NCBI GenBank assembly: GCA_034422835.1
Contig: DAOUJJ010000003.1
Location: 1 to 64,000 of the forward strand
Length of the DNA: 64,000 nt
Reading direction: 5' to 3'
Source of the DNA: VXMO01 sp034422835
GTDB taxonomy: Bacteria > Chloroflexota > Dehalococcoidia > UBA6926
The position numbers and the translations under genes are program-made. The number at the start of each line of letters is the position of its first letter. Position 1 is the first letter of the stretch. The notes below the pieces were generated by a model, which searched no databases, was not told the DNA's origin, and saw only the letters and a list, made by a program, of their open reading frames with translations. Positions 52,389 to 60,825 of this stretch are shown here, one piece after another.

Positions 52389-52566
52389 TTTCTCCCCCCA
52401 CTCTTCCATTGACACTTGTATACCGTGCGGAATGTAGCATGGTGGTCAGAGGCATGTCAACGCAACGCGTGGGCACGCCATAGGTGTATAGAATTATCGA
52501 TGTTCGCGTATATGTCTTGGATCAGCCCATTGATGGAGCAAACAGCCGCGCAGGCAGAGCAGAAAG

Positions 52567-54114
52567 ATGTCCATGCCCACATCCGGATCAACTGACACAG
52601 AGAGCCGAGAGGACGCCCCTCCCGGCCTCTCCAAATCGCGCTTTCAATACGGCCTCCAATGTCTGAAACGGCTGTATATGGAAACGAATCATCGCGAGTT
52701 GGCCGACCCGGTTGATGCCGCGCTGCAGGCGCGATTCGATACCGGCACCGCGGTGGGTGAACTTGCCCAGCAGCGCTTCCAGGGCGGCACGCTCATCACA
52801 GAGTCGTATCGCGCCCATGAGAGCGCGGTAACAAGAACGCAGACACTCCTCTCCGATTTCCTGATCCCGGCGCTCTATGAGGCCGCATTCACCTACCAGG
52901 GCATCAGGACGCGCGTGGACGTATTGGCGCGCGATCCGGCGGGCGGGTTCGATCTCGTCGAGGTCAAATCGACGACAAGCCTCAAGAGAGAGCACATCAC
53001 GGACGTGGCTATACAGATGTATGCGGTGGAGGGCTCCGGCGTCCCCATCGCCAACGCGTACCTCATGCACCTCAACAATGGCTATGTCTATGAGGGCGGC
53101 GAGCATGACCTGGAGCAGCTGTTCACGCTGGAGGATGTGACAGAGGAGGCGCGGGCATTCATCTCGGACAACGTGCCGGTGGAATTGGAGCGAATGTGGG
53201 CGGCGCTGCGGGCTGATGAGATCCCTGACATCGCAACGGGGCCGCACTGCCTCCGGCCGTACCCCTGCTCATTCTTCGACTACTGCCACGCGGATGAGCC
53301 CGCCAACCCTATCAGGGAACTGCCGGGCCCAATCGCCCCGGGTATTGATGAAAGGCTGAAAGCCGCAGGCATCGCCACCATCGCGGACATCCCGCCCGAC
53401 GGAGAAGTCGATGCGCTGCTCACGTATTTGCAGCGCCGTGTTCGTGACAGTGTCGCAAGCGGCGAGCCGTTCGTCGGCCCGGACCTGGCCAGCGCGCTGA
53501 GCGAGATTGAATTTCCCATCAGTTTCCTCGACTTCGAGGCGGTCGGCCATGCCGTGCCTTTTTATGTCGGCACGCGGCCGTACCAAGCCATCCCGTTCCA
53601 GTGGTCGCTGTACGTTCGTGAGGAATCCGGGGAGCTGCGGCATGCGGAGTTCCTGAACGATGACGCGGATGACCCGCGTGAGCGGCTGATAACCGCGCTG
53701 TTGGAGGCCATGCCGCCCACAGGGTCAATCGTCGCCTACTCGCCGTATGAGAAAACGACGATCGAGCGGCTGGCGCGTGATTTCTCGCGCTATGCCGAGC
53801 CGCTAATCGCACTAACAAGCCGCATCGTGGACATGCTCCAGATCGTGCGGCAGCACTACTATCACCCCGCGTTTCACGGCAGCTTCTCCATCAAGTCCGT
53901 GCTGCCCGCCCTCGCGCCCGACGTGACCTATGCCGACCTCGCGATCAATGAAGGACAGCTCGCCGCCATCTCGTATCAGCACATGATTGCCGCCGAGACT
54001 CCGGCAGATGAGCGGGCGCGTCTCAGGGCCGACCTGCTAACCTACTGCGACCGCGACACGGAAGCCATGATCCGCGTATACGACGCCCTGCGGCAGGCGG
54101 CGGCGCAAGGGTAG
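52567..54114 (+). CDS. DUF2779 two-domain nuclease-like protein (Cas4-like plus DnaQ-like)
   Basis: 515 residues. The N-terminal half (about 20-240) is a RecB/Cas4-type PD-(D/E)xK domain with 'DVLARDPAGGFDLVEVKSTTS', where D, E and K are catalytic. The cysteines for an Fe-S cluster appear as one in 'YGLQCLKRLY' and three in 'CLRPYPCSFFDYC'. The C-terminal half (about 310-510) is DUF2779, RNase H/DnaQ-like, with 'FLDFEAVGHAVPFY' and 'YCDRDTEAM' as acidic exonuclease motifs. It probably degrades or processes DNA from ends. It stands on the opposite strand to the duplicated thiolase genes around it. A phage-defence or repair role is possible. Confidence 0.82.
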   Translation: MSMPTSGSTDTESREDAPPGLSKSRFQYGLQCLKRLYMETNHRELADPVDAALQARFDTGTAVGELAQQRFQGGTLITESYRAHESAVTRTQTLLSDFLIPALYEAAFTYQGIRTRVDVLARDPAGGFDLVEVKSTTSLKREHITDVAIQMYAVEGSGVPIANAYLMHLNNGYVYEGGEHDLEQLFTLEDVTEEARAFISDNVPVELERMWAALRADEIPDIATGPHCLRPYPCSFFDYCHADEPANPIRELPGPIAPGIDERLKAAGIATIADIPPDGEVDALLTYLQRRVRDSVASGEPFVGPDLASALSEIEFPISFLDFEAVGHAVPFYVGTRPYQAIPFQWSLYVREESGELRHAEFLNDDADDPRERLITALLEAMPPTGSIVAYSPYEKTTIERLARDFSRYAEPLIALTSRIVDMLQIVRQHYYHPAFHGSFSIKSVLPALAPDVTYADLAINEGQLAAISYQHMIAAETPADERARLRADLLTYCDRDTEAMIRVYDALRQAAAQG

Positions 54115-54128
54115 AGGAGCATCAAGAG

Positions 54129-54815
54129 ATGGGCATATTGGGCATCACGAACAGGACAGAGAATTTTAAAACGGCCAAGACGTTCGCGCCGTTCCTTGTG
54201 GATGATTCTATGAGCGCGGAACGGAGACTGAGACTTGCCAAGAAGCTCGGCGAGCCAGGGGACACAGCAGCCAAAGACGTGACCCTTGAGCTGTTTTGGA
54301 AGGGGATGCGAGACGCACTTCCGCAAGGAGAGCGAAGCTACAGCGAGAACCGCGCTTACGAATTGGCAAAACGCTATCAAGAGCATTTTTCCGGGCTGCG
54401 AGACAAGATCGAGCAATTTGAAGGACCACCTCGATTTGAACCACTAAAAGCCCATAATTACCGGGCGGATGACATTGATCAGAAGAAGAGCTTGTACAAC
54501 AGTCTTCTCAACGCTGAAATTGACATCGTCCTGGAGACACCTAATCACCTTTACATCGGCGAGGCTAAGGACGAATCGGGCTTTCATGCCAGCAGCAAGC
54601 TGGTCTTAGTTCATCAACTAATCCGGCAGTACGTTCTGGCGAAGACCCTTCCCAGTCACATCTCCAAGAAGCAAGTAGTGCCCTTCATTGTGCGGCCAAG
54701 AAAAGATCATGGAGGGGATGAGAAGGCGCAAGTCGAGTTTATGAAGAAGCACTACAGGCTGACTGATGCCAACATCCTCACATGGGATGATATTGACCGC
54801 ATTGCGAAAGGGTAG
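54129..54815 (+). CDS. Putative PD-(D/E)xK nuclease-like protein
   Basis: 228 residues, ATG 54129 with GAGGAG about 10 bases upstream, 14 bp after the DUF2779 gene. The middle shows 'NAEIDIVLETPNHLYIGEAKDES', a D-x(n)-E-x-K pattern on two strands (partial motif quoted), which suggests a restriction-like fold. The N-terminus ('TNRTENFKTAKTF') is not recognised. Base composition is noticeably lower in GC than the surrounding genes. Function unknown; likely a partner of the upstream nuclease. Confidence 0.6.
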   Translation: MGILGITNRTENFKTAKTFAPFLVDDSMSAERRLRLAKKLGEPGDTAAKDVTLELFWKGMRDALPQGERSYSENRAYELAKRYQEHFSGLRDKIEQFEGPPRFEPLKAHNYRADDIDQKKSLYNSLLNAEIDIVLETPNHLYIGEAKDESGFHASSKLVLVHQLIRQYVLAKTLPSHISKKQVVPFIVRPRKDHGGDEKAQVEFMKKHYRLTDANILTWDDIDRIAKG

Positions 54816-54859
54816 GGGCCGATAAGTTAACCCGCCTGCGCGTGCCCTGACAAAAAAGA

Positions 54860-54892
54860 ACCGCCCCCGCCGCGAACCGCGGCGGGGGCGGT
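54860..54892. terminator. Bidirectional intrinsic terminator between convergent genes
   Basis: A 15-bp perfect stem (54860-54874 with 54878-54892) has a 3-base loop, flanked by AAAAAA on the left and CTTGCTTTT on the right. It serves both the plus-strand nuclease gene and the minus-strand thiolase copy 2. Confidence 0.9.
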
Positions 54893-54945
54893 CTTGCTTT
54901 TCCCCTATGGTGGGCTGTTTCCCACGGTGGGTTTGCGTTAGACGC

Positions 54946-56232
54946 TTACCCGGGGTTGGTGCTCATCACCACAGTGCCTGCAGTGATCGGCAGCACGCCG
55001 TGGCTCACCGCGATCTCGGCCCTGCCCGTGATCTGCCGCTCGCCAGCGCGATTCTGCAGCTGCTCAAGCGGATCGGTGATGAACACGGTGCGCATGCGAC
55101 CGGTGCCCATGTTGCCGCCGCCGGAGTTCAGCGGGTTCGGCCCCTTGAGGCTGATGTCACCGGCGTAGAAATCGTGCGCCTCGCCGCGCTTGACGCCGCG
55201 CCAGCCCCACGCCTCGATGTAGTACTGCGTAAAGACTGCGAAGCCGTCATACGGCGCGAACACGTCGATGTCGTCCGCCGTGATGCCGGAGCCGTTGTAG
55301 GACCGCTGGGCCTGGATGTCCGTCCACTCCTCGGTGTCATCGATGGTCTGCACCAGGCTGCGCGGGGAGAACAGGCTCTCCGTGTGGTCCCAGATGTAGA
55401 CCGGCGTCTGCTTCATGTCCTTGGCCTTCTCAGCCGTGGTCATGACGTATGCAGCCGCTGCCAGGACGGGGCGGTCGCAATCGAAGATGCTGAGGTCGCG
55501 AGCGATCATGCGGCCGTTCAGGTAGTCCTCTTCGGTGAACTCGCCGGGCTCATGCTGCGCGTAGTAGCTGTGCTCCCACAGCAGGCCGTTCTTGCGCTCC
55601 TGCACGACGAACGGCGCCATGCGGTCATGGTTCGTGCCGTACTTCTGGCAGTACTGGTTGAACGTGAAACCCTGTCCTGACAGTCCCCAGCCCCACGTGT
55701 TCGCCCACACGGCTCCGCCGCGCGCCTCGTTGGACGGGTCCTGGTGATACCGCCCGGGAAGGTTCCCGTTCGGGTACGTCACAACAACCGTCTCGGCGCG
55801 CCCGTCCGCGATGGCCTGCGCGGCCTGTCCAATCAGGTTCCAGATCGGGTCGCCATGGTTGTTGATGTACTTGATGTTCTTGAAGCCCATCTGCTGGCGG
55901 AGCCACTGGCCGGTGACGTGCGTCAGTCCGTCCTCCGAGTGGTAGGGCGGATCGAAGTAGTCGCGCGGCCCCCACACGTCGCTCAGCGGCGCGCCGTTCG
56001 GCTGCCCGCCTGCGGAGCCGACGATGCCGTCAACGTCATCAACGGTGATGCCGGCGTCATCCAGCGCGTTCTGCACGGCGATCATCATGTACGCGCCAAG
56101 GGACTTCTCGAGCGTCTCACCGTCCCAGCGGCGATCCGTCGGGGAGTGCCCGCGCGCGATGAGAGCAGCCTTGCCGCGGCCATTCCAGATGCCGACGGGA
56201 TCGTGATTTCGCTCCCAATTCTCACGTGCCAT
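54946..56232 (-). CDS. Thiolase-fold acetyl-CoA acetyltransferase-like protein, copy 2
   Basis: 428 residues from ATG 56232, a close paralogue of copy 1 along its whole length (shared 'WERNHDPVGIW', 'QTIDDTEEWTDIQAQRSYNG', 'NSGGGNMGTGRM'). The canonical nucleophile Cys and GHP histidine are again absent. Its downstream terminator is the strong hairpin at 54860. It follows DUF35 copy 2 by 45 bp. Keeping two diverged but conserved pairs suggests different substrates or dosage, or gene conversion. Confidence 0.83.
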   Translation of the reverse strand: MARENWERNHDPVGIWNGRGKAALIARGHSPTDRRWDGETLEKSLGAYMMIAVQNALDDAGITVDDVDGIVGSAGGQPNGAPLSDVWGPRDYFDPPYHSEDGLTHVTGQWLRQQMGFKNIKYINNHGDPIWNLIGQAAQAIADGRAETVVVTYPNGNLPGRYHQDPSNEARGGAVWANTWGWGLSGQGFTFNQYCQKYGTNHDRMAPFVVQERKNGLLWEHSYYAQHEPGEFTEEDYLNGRMIARDLSIFDCDRPVLAAAAYVMTTAEKAKDMKQTPVYIWDHTESLFSPRSLVQTIDDTEEWTDIQAQRSYNGSGITADDIDVFAPYDGFAVFTQYYIEAWGWRGVKRGEAHDFYAGDISLKGPNPLNSGGGNMGTGRMRTVFITDPLEQLQNRAGERQITGRAEIAVSHGVLPITAGTVVMSTNPG

Positions 56233-56277
56233 CGAGTTATCTTCCTTTCCTGTTTGGTCTGCGTCCTGTGTGAATCT

Positions 56278-56709
56278 CTAGTTGACGATCTTCCACTCCG
56301 GGATCATGCGCCCCGGCGCGGCCTCAACGAACTGCACCTCGCAGGTCGCGCCGATAGGAATATCAGGCTCTTCCGAGAGGTTGGTGCCGAAGTCGTCGAT
56401 GAGAATCGTATGGAAGTTGATCACCGGGTCCTCTTCAAGCGCCACGATGACGTTGAGGAACGGCTGGAGTGGATGCCACTGGACCAGGCGGGAGTCATAC
56501 GTGATGGAGTAGCCGACGATCTTGGCGCGGCCACTGGTCTCCTGCCAGGTCATGTGGAAATCAAAGCCGCAATCGCGGCAGGTGGGCTCCGGCGGATACT
56601 GCCGTCGGTCGCATATCGAGCAGTACTGAACGATGAGCTTTCCTTCGTTGCATGCGTCCCAGAACGGCTGACTCACCGGATCCGGAACGGGAACAATCGG
56701 TCGTGCCAT
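56278..56709 (-). CDS. Zn-ribbon / OB-fold DUF35 protein, copy 2
   Basis: 143 residues from ATG 56709. Same zinc ribbon (CSIC...CRDC) and OB-fold as copy 1; the visible changes are N to I, D to E and K to N. It is the partner of thiolase copy 2. The near-identical protein with many silent DNA changes points to strong selection on the protein. A palindrome resembling one before the XRE-TPR gene lies 15 bp upstream. Confidence 0.9.
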   Translation of the reverse strand: MARPIVPVPDPVSQPFWDACNEGKLIVQYCSICDRRQYPPEPTCRDCGFDFHMTWQETSGRAKIVGYSITYDSRLVQWHPLQPFLNVIVALEEDPVINFHTILIDDFGTNLSEEPDIPIGATCEVQFVEAAPGRMIPEWKIVN

Positions 56710-56723
56710 TTCTACCCCCTTAG

Positions 56724-56747
56724 CACCGTTTTGTTGCCGTCGAAACG
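56724..56747. promoter_or_regulatory. Palindromic operator-like site before DUF35 copy 2
   Basis: CGTTT (56727-56731) and AAACG (56743-56747) form an inverted repeat. The 24-base block matches 58675-58698 at 19 positions. It lies 15 bp before the DUF35 start, in promoter distance. Confidence 0.4.
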
Positions 56748-56771
56748 TAGCATCCGCCGCTTGGCAATGTC

Positions 56772-56818
56772 AAACAAAAAGACCGTGCCCGCCCCGCGAA
56801 TCTCACGGAACGGGCACG
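56772..56818 (-). terminator. Intrinsic terminator after the first VWA lipoprotein gene
   Basis: CGTGCCCG (56784-56791) pairs with CGGGCACG (56811-56818). On the minus strand the stem is followed by GTCTTTTTGTTTG, a good U-tract, about 100 bp past the stop of the gene ending at 56920. Confidence 0.75.
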
Positions 56819-56919
56819 CCCCCAATTCCCGGTGCAACCCAGCCGGTAAGCAGTCTGCCAACTCCTTTTCTCCGGCAGTCGTGATTGCGAGCCGGGAATA
56901 ACCCCCGCGCTCGCGCTCG

Positions 56920-58581
56920 CTAACTACCGGCGTCCACCTGCTGGATGCGAGCCGCGATCGAGACAAGGTCGGCGAATTCGGCCATATAGGTGTCGTCGGG
57001 GAGTAACCGATGCAGCCGATGCGCCTGCGCCTCGACCTCGCTCAGGCTTCCTTCGCGCGCCCAATAGCTATGGCGCAGGAGTTCGGCGAATTCGGCGACC
57101 ACGGCCGCCAGTTGATAGCGTGTTGGCGCGTCCGTGAACTCCGCGGCAAGATCACCCATGGTGATCGACTGCTCAATTTCGCTCACGACGCCGGAATCCG
57201 GATGCTCATAGCGCACCCTCACTGTGGCCAACGTGGTGTCATCTGTTGCGTCCTCATTGATCTTGAGTTCGTACAGCGCTGTTACGGAGTGGCCCGCGCC
57301 GACCTCCCCGGCATCCACCGCGTCGTTGCGGAAGTCCTCGTCCGCCACGTCACGGTTCTCATAACCGAGCAGGCGGTAACTGCGGACGCTCTCCTCGTCG
57401 AACTCCACCTGGATCTTGGCGTCCCGCGCGATGAACTGGAGGGTTCCCGCAAGGTTCTCCACGAACAGCCGCCGAGCCTCCGCCAGCGTGTCCACGTAGT
57501 GGTATGTGCCGTTGCCGTTGTTCGCCAACTGCTCCATCAGCACGTCGTTGAAATTGCCCATGCCGAACCCGACGGTGGTCAACGTGACACCCTCATCAAC
57601 GTACTCGCCAATCGTCTTGAGAATGGATTCTGCGCCGGTCGCGCCAACATTGGCCACGCCGTCCGACACGAGGATGACGCGGGTGATCCGCTCCGGGTCG
57701 GCCTCATCCGCCGCCATCAGGTACCCGAGTTCCAGCCCCTGTTCGGCGTATGTGGAGCCGCCGGCCCCGAGAGCGTCGATGGCATCGATGATGGTTTGCT
57801 TGTGGTCAGCGTCGACACTTGTGGGTTCCAGCAGGATGCGGCCGTGGTCGCCGTAGATGACGATGCCGACCTTGTCAGTGTCTCGCAGTTCATCAACGAG
57901 CAGCAGCAGGGAGCGCTTGGCCAAACCCAGGCGGTCCTGCCGTTCCATCGAGCCGGACACATCGATTACGAAGATGAGCGTGGCATCCTTGCGGGCCTCC
58001 GCTGAGATTGTCTTGCCCTGGAGTCCCACGCGGATCATGTGGTGCGTATCCAGACCGAATTGGGATGGCGAGCCGTCGATAGTGATGCTGAACGCGCCCT
58101 CCTCCGGCTGTTCGTATTCCTGCTCAAAGTAGTTGACGAACTCCTCAACGCGTACCGAATCGCTGTCCGGCAAGAAGCCGTCTCCGAGGAATGTTCGTGT
58201 CACCACGTACGACGCCGTGTCCACATCCATTGCGAATGTTGAGAAACGGTCGTCCTCCGTGTCGATGAACGGATTGACGCCGTAGCTCTGGAAGAATGTC
58301 AGGTCATACGGCTCATCGTTGACCGTTGATGTGCCGCCAATCCGGTTGAACCCCTCGTATCCGCTCCCCGGCGAATCGTCCATCATCATGTCGTAGGATT
58401 CGTAGGATTCCGATGAAGGGGCCGACGTCGGAATAGCCTGAGACCCAGTGATGACGATTGCCGTGTTGGTGGGCGGAGGGCTCATGGATTCCCCGTCCGC
58501 TTTATCCTCCGCCGCCGCGCAGCCGGTCGCGACGACGACCACGGCCAGCAAGGCGATTATCGCGATCCATACACTGTTCAT
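56920..58581 (-). CDS. von Willebrand factor A lipoprotein (YfbK-like), copy 1
   Basis: 553 residues. The signal peptide ends in a lipobox-like 'VVATGC' near residue 21. The vWF_A N-terminal domain (about 75-165, 'FSTFAMDVDTASYVVTRTF') is followed by the VWA domain (about 185-360) with an intact MIDAS: 'FVIDVSGSMERQD', 'GAGGSTYAEQG' and 'LVSDGVANVG'. A DUF3520-like C-terminal part completes the YfbK layout. VWA proteins bind ligands through the metal site at the cell surface. It is divergent from the XRE-TPR gene and shares the segment 'PTNTAI' with copy 2. Confidence 0.87.
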   Translation of the reverse strand: MNSVWIAIIALLAVVVVATGCAAAEDKADGESMSPPPTNTAIVITGSQAIPTSAPSSESYESYDMMMDDSPGSGYEGFNRIGGTSTVNDEPYDLTFFQSYGVNPFIDTEDDRFSTFAMDVDTASYVVTRTFLGDGFLPDSDSVRVEEFVNYFEQEYEQPEEGAFSITIDGSPSQFGLDTHHMIRVGLQGKTISAEARKDATLIFVIDVSGSMERQDRLGLAKRSLLLLVDELRDTDKVGIVIYGDHGRILLEPTSVDADHKQTIIDAIDALGAGGSTYAEQGLELGYLMAADEADPERITRVILVSDGVANVGATGAESILKTIGEYVDEGVTLTTVGFGMGNFNDVLMEQLANNGNGTYHYVDTLAEARRLFVENLAGTLQFIARDAKIQVEFDEESVRSYRLLGYENRDVADEDFRNDAVDAGEVGAGHSVTALYELKINEDATDDTTLATVRVRYEHPDSGVVSEIEQSITMGDLAAEFTDAPTRYQLAAVVAEFAELLRHSYWAREGSLSEVEAQAHRLHRLLPDDTYMAEFADLVSIAARIQQVDAGS

Positions 58582-58674
58582 TTCATGCGCCTCCTGTTAG
58601 TCACTGCCTCAGGCTCGGCCGCCGCCGGCCCCGTAACCACAGTCGCGCTGAAGTGGGTACAATTCTGACTACAA

Positions 58675-58698
58675 CACTGTTTCATTCCCGTTGAAACG
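58675..58698. promoter_or_regulatory. Palindromic operator-like site between VWA copy 1 and the XRE-TPR gene
   Basis: GTTTCA (58679-58684) and TGAAAC (58692-58697) are perfect inverted arms around 7 bases. The site is 11 bases before the ATG at 58709 and within the divergent promoter region. It matches the site at 56724-56747 at 19 of 24 positions. Confidence 0.45.
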
Positions 58699-58708
58699 AG
58701 TGTCAGAT

Positions 58709-60748
58709 ATGTCACATTCGCCCACATTCGCCGATCTTCTGACGGAGTACATGGAGCGCACGGGCATCGGCGACGCCGAACTTGCCCGCCGCATCAACGT
58801 CAATCGCCTTACCCTCATTCGATGGCGTGAGGGCGTCACGGAAAGGCCCCGGCATCGTGAGGACGTGGCCCGCTGCGCCGATGTTCTACGCCTCACGCCG
58901 GAGGAACGCGACGAATTTCTCCTGGCCGCAGGCTTCCAGCCCGAAACACCGGCGGAAGCCACATCCGCGCCATCTGACAGCTCTCTTGCTCCCCAGGAGG
59001 AGGAGTTGGAGGCAGAGGTCGATACTCAACCTCCGGCCACGGGATTGACTCTTAATCGGAAGTGGGCTCTTGCAGTCGCCGCGGTAGCCGGTATTGTGCT
59101 GCTGGGCGCAGGCTTGGCAGTCGTTACAGATAACCTGAATCTGATCGGCCCTGACCCCACGCCAGTACCTGCTACACCCGTCCCCACGCCCGTCGCAACC
59201 AGCCCACCTGCTGCAACGCCAACACACCCCTCTGCCATTCCCACGGCAACGCCTCTGCCCGCCACCGTTGCGCGCGATGGCGAATCCCTCATCTTGCTCG
59301 CGCCGTTCGCCAACTACACCGCCGGCGCGCAGGGGTACAACGTCTCGGGACGGCTTCAAGAGCGAATCGACGCAGAGCTGCATCTTTCCGGACTGGCAAA
59401 CGCGCGCACATTCCTGTGGCCGGACACGATCCGATCAGAGAGCGAGGCGAGGACCATCACAGAGAGGTCCGGCGCGCTGCTCACAATCTGGGGTGAGTAC
59501 GATAGCGGGCGCGTTCTGGCCCGGTTCACGACTGCTCAAAGCCCCAACGGAACGGGCGGGCAACCCGTCATCAACATCGAGTCCTCACCGTCGGAACTCC
59601 CGACAACCATCAACGTGAACCTGACCGGCGCCGTTCGGTATGTGGCCCTGATGACCTCAGGGCGCGTCTACCTCGACCAGGGAGAACATGACCGCGCCAA
59701 GGCCGTCCTCAGGCGGGCGATCATTCCACCGCCGGAGGACCCTGCCGCATTGGCTGATATCCGTTATCTGCTGGGTATCGCCTACCTCGACGGCGAGCGA
59801 TTCGACTACGATGAGTCTGTCGCCTGGTTCTCCCTCGTACTGGAGGTGGAGCCGCTATCAGTCGATGCGCTGAATGGCCGTGCCGTCGCCTATATGCGTC
59901 GCGACAGGGACGGCGATATCCAGTTGGCGCGCACCGATCTGTTCCGTGCCGAGTCCATTTCGCCTGACCATGCCGAAACCCACGTGAACAGGGGCCGGGC
60001 GCACGTGCTCCACGCCGGGATAGATGACCTCAACCAGGCTATCGGCTCGTTTTCACGGGCCATTGACCTTGTCCCGGACAACGCAATTGTCTACGTCGAG
60101 CGTGCGGGAGCGTACATCGCCCGCGGCGAAGCATCCGACTTTACGCTTGCCCGAACCGACCTTGATCGCGCGCTGGAACTGGAGCCGAGCCTCCCGGAAG
60201 CCTTTGTCACTGCCGGCCTGCTGTTTGTGGCGCGCGGGGGCCGGGCAGAAGTGCTCCGCAGCATTGGGGAATATACCCAGGCCATCGATCTGGCGCCTGA
60301 ATCTGCGGATGCCTGGCTCCACCGGGGCCTTGCCAACTCGCAGCTTGGCAATCTCGCCGAATCAGCCGCTGACCTGGAGAAAGCAGCGGAGCTCGCGCCG
60401 AGCGCCCTCCGCTACCAGGATTTGGCCTGCCGCGCCCTCGTTGTTGCGGGTGACGCCACCTCCGCGCTCCGCTACTGCAATGCGGCAGTGCAGGGCGGGT
60501 ATGGCAGGGCGCTTTACTCACGAACGCTGGCGAACGCGACGCTCCGCCTTGCCGATGATGCGGAGCGCGATCTTGCCGACTACATCATGTGGGTCGAGTC
60601 GGTAGGGCCGGAGGGGTGCCGCACGGCGCTCCTTGATGCCGCCGGGATGCTCAATGCTCCCATCGCCACGGCACGCGGCGCGGCTGAGATGTGGGACCTG
60701 CTGGAGTTTCGACCACGCCCAATCATCCCCGGCCGCCCTGCGTGCTAG
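58709..60748 (+). CDS. Membrane XRE-family regulator with TPR repeats
   Basis: 679 residues from ATG 58709; in-frame TTG/GTG codons a few codons upstream are alternatives. Domains: an XRE-like helix-turn-helix (about 8-70, 'ELARRINVNRLTLIRWREG'), an acidic linker, one membrane helix (about 120-142), a Pro/Thr-rich stretch, an unassigned alpha/beta domain (about 190-290, beginning 'LILLAPFANYTAGAQ'), then at least six TPR-like repeats (about 310-600). The layout suggests a cytoplasmic DNA-binding head and an extracytoplasmic sensor. It is divergent from VWA copy 1 with 127 bp between, so coordinated control is likely. Function inferred only from domains. Confidence 0.82.
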   Translation: MSHSPTFADLLTEYMERTGIGDAELARRINVNRLTLIRWREGVTERPRHREDVARCADVLRLTPEERDEFLLAAGFQPETPAEATSAPSDSSLAPQEEELEAEVDTQPPATGLTLNRKWALAVAAVAGIVLLGAGLAVVTDNLNLIGPDPTPVPATPVPTPVATSPPAATPTHPSAIPTATPLPATVARDGESLILLAPFANYTAGAQGYNVSGRLQERIDAELHLSGLANARTFLWPDTIRSESEARTITERSGALLTIWGEYDSGRVLARFTTAQSPNGTGGQPVINIESSPSELPTTINVNLTGAVRYVALMTSGRVYLDQGEHDRAKAVLRRAIIPPPEDPAALADIRYLLGIAYLDGERFDYDESVAWFSLVLEVEPLSVDALNGRAVAYMRRDRDGDIQLARTDLFRAESISPDHAETHVNRGRAHVLHAGIDDLNQAIGSFSRAIDLVPDNAIVYVERAGAYIARGEASDFTLARTDLDRALELEPSLPEAFVTAGLLFVARGGRAEVLRSIGEYTQAIDLAPESADAWLHRGLANSQLGNLAESAADLEKAAELAPSALRYQDLACRALVVAGDATSALRYCNAAVQGGYGRALYSRTLANATLRLADDAERDLADYIMWVESVGPEGCRTALLDAAGMLNAPIATARGAAEMWDLLEFRPRPIIPGRPAC

Positions 60749-60763
60749 CTCTGGCAAAAGGAA

Positions 60764-60789
60764 CCCGCCCTGCCGAACGGCAGGGCGGG
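60764..60789 (-). terminator. Intrinsic terminator of VWA copy 2 (convergent region)
   Basis: CCCGCCCTGCCG (60764-60775) and CGGCAGGGCGGG (60778-60789) form a 12-bp perfect stem. On the minus strand TTCCTTTTG follows. It may also end the plus-strand TPR transcript. Confidence 0.75.
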
Positions 60790-60825
60790 CCTCCCCCTCC
60801 CCCGGACTGTGGAGTGAAAAGCTGT

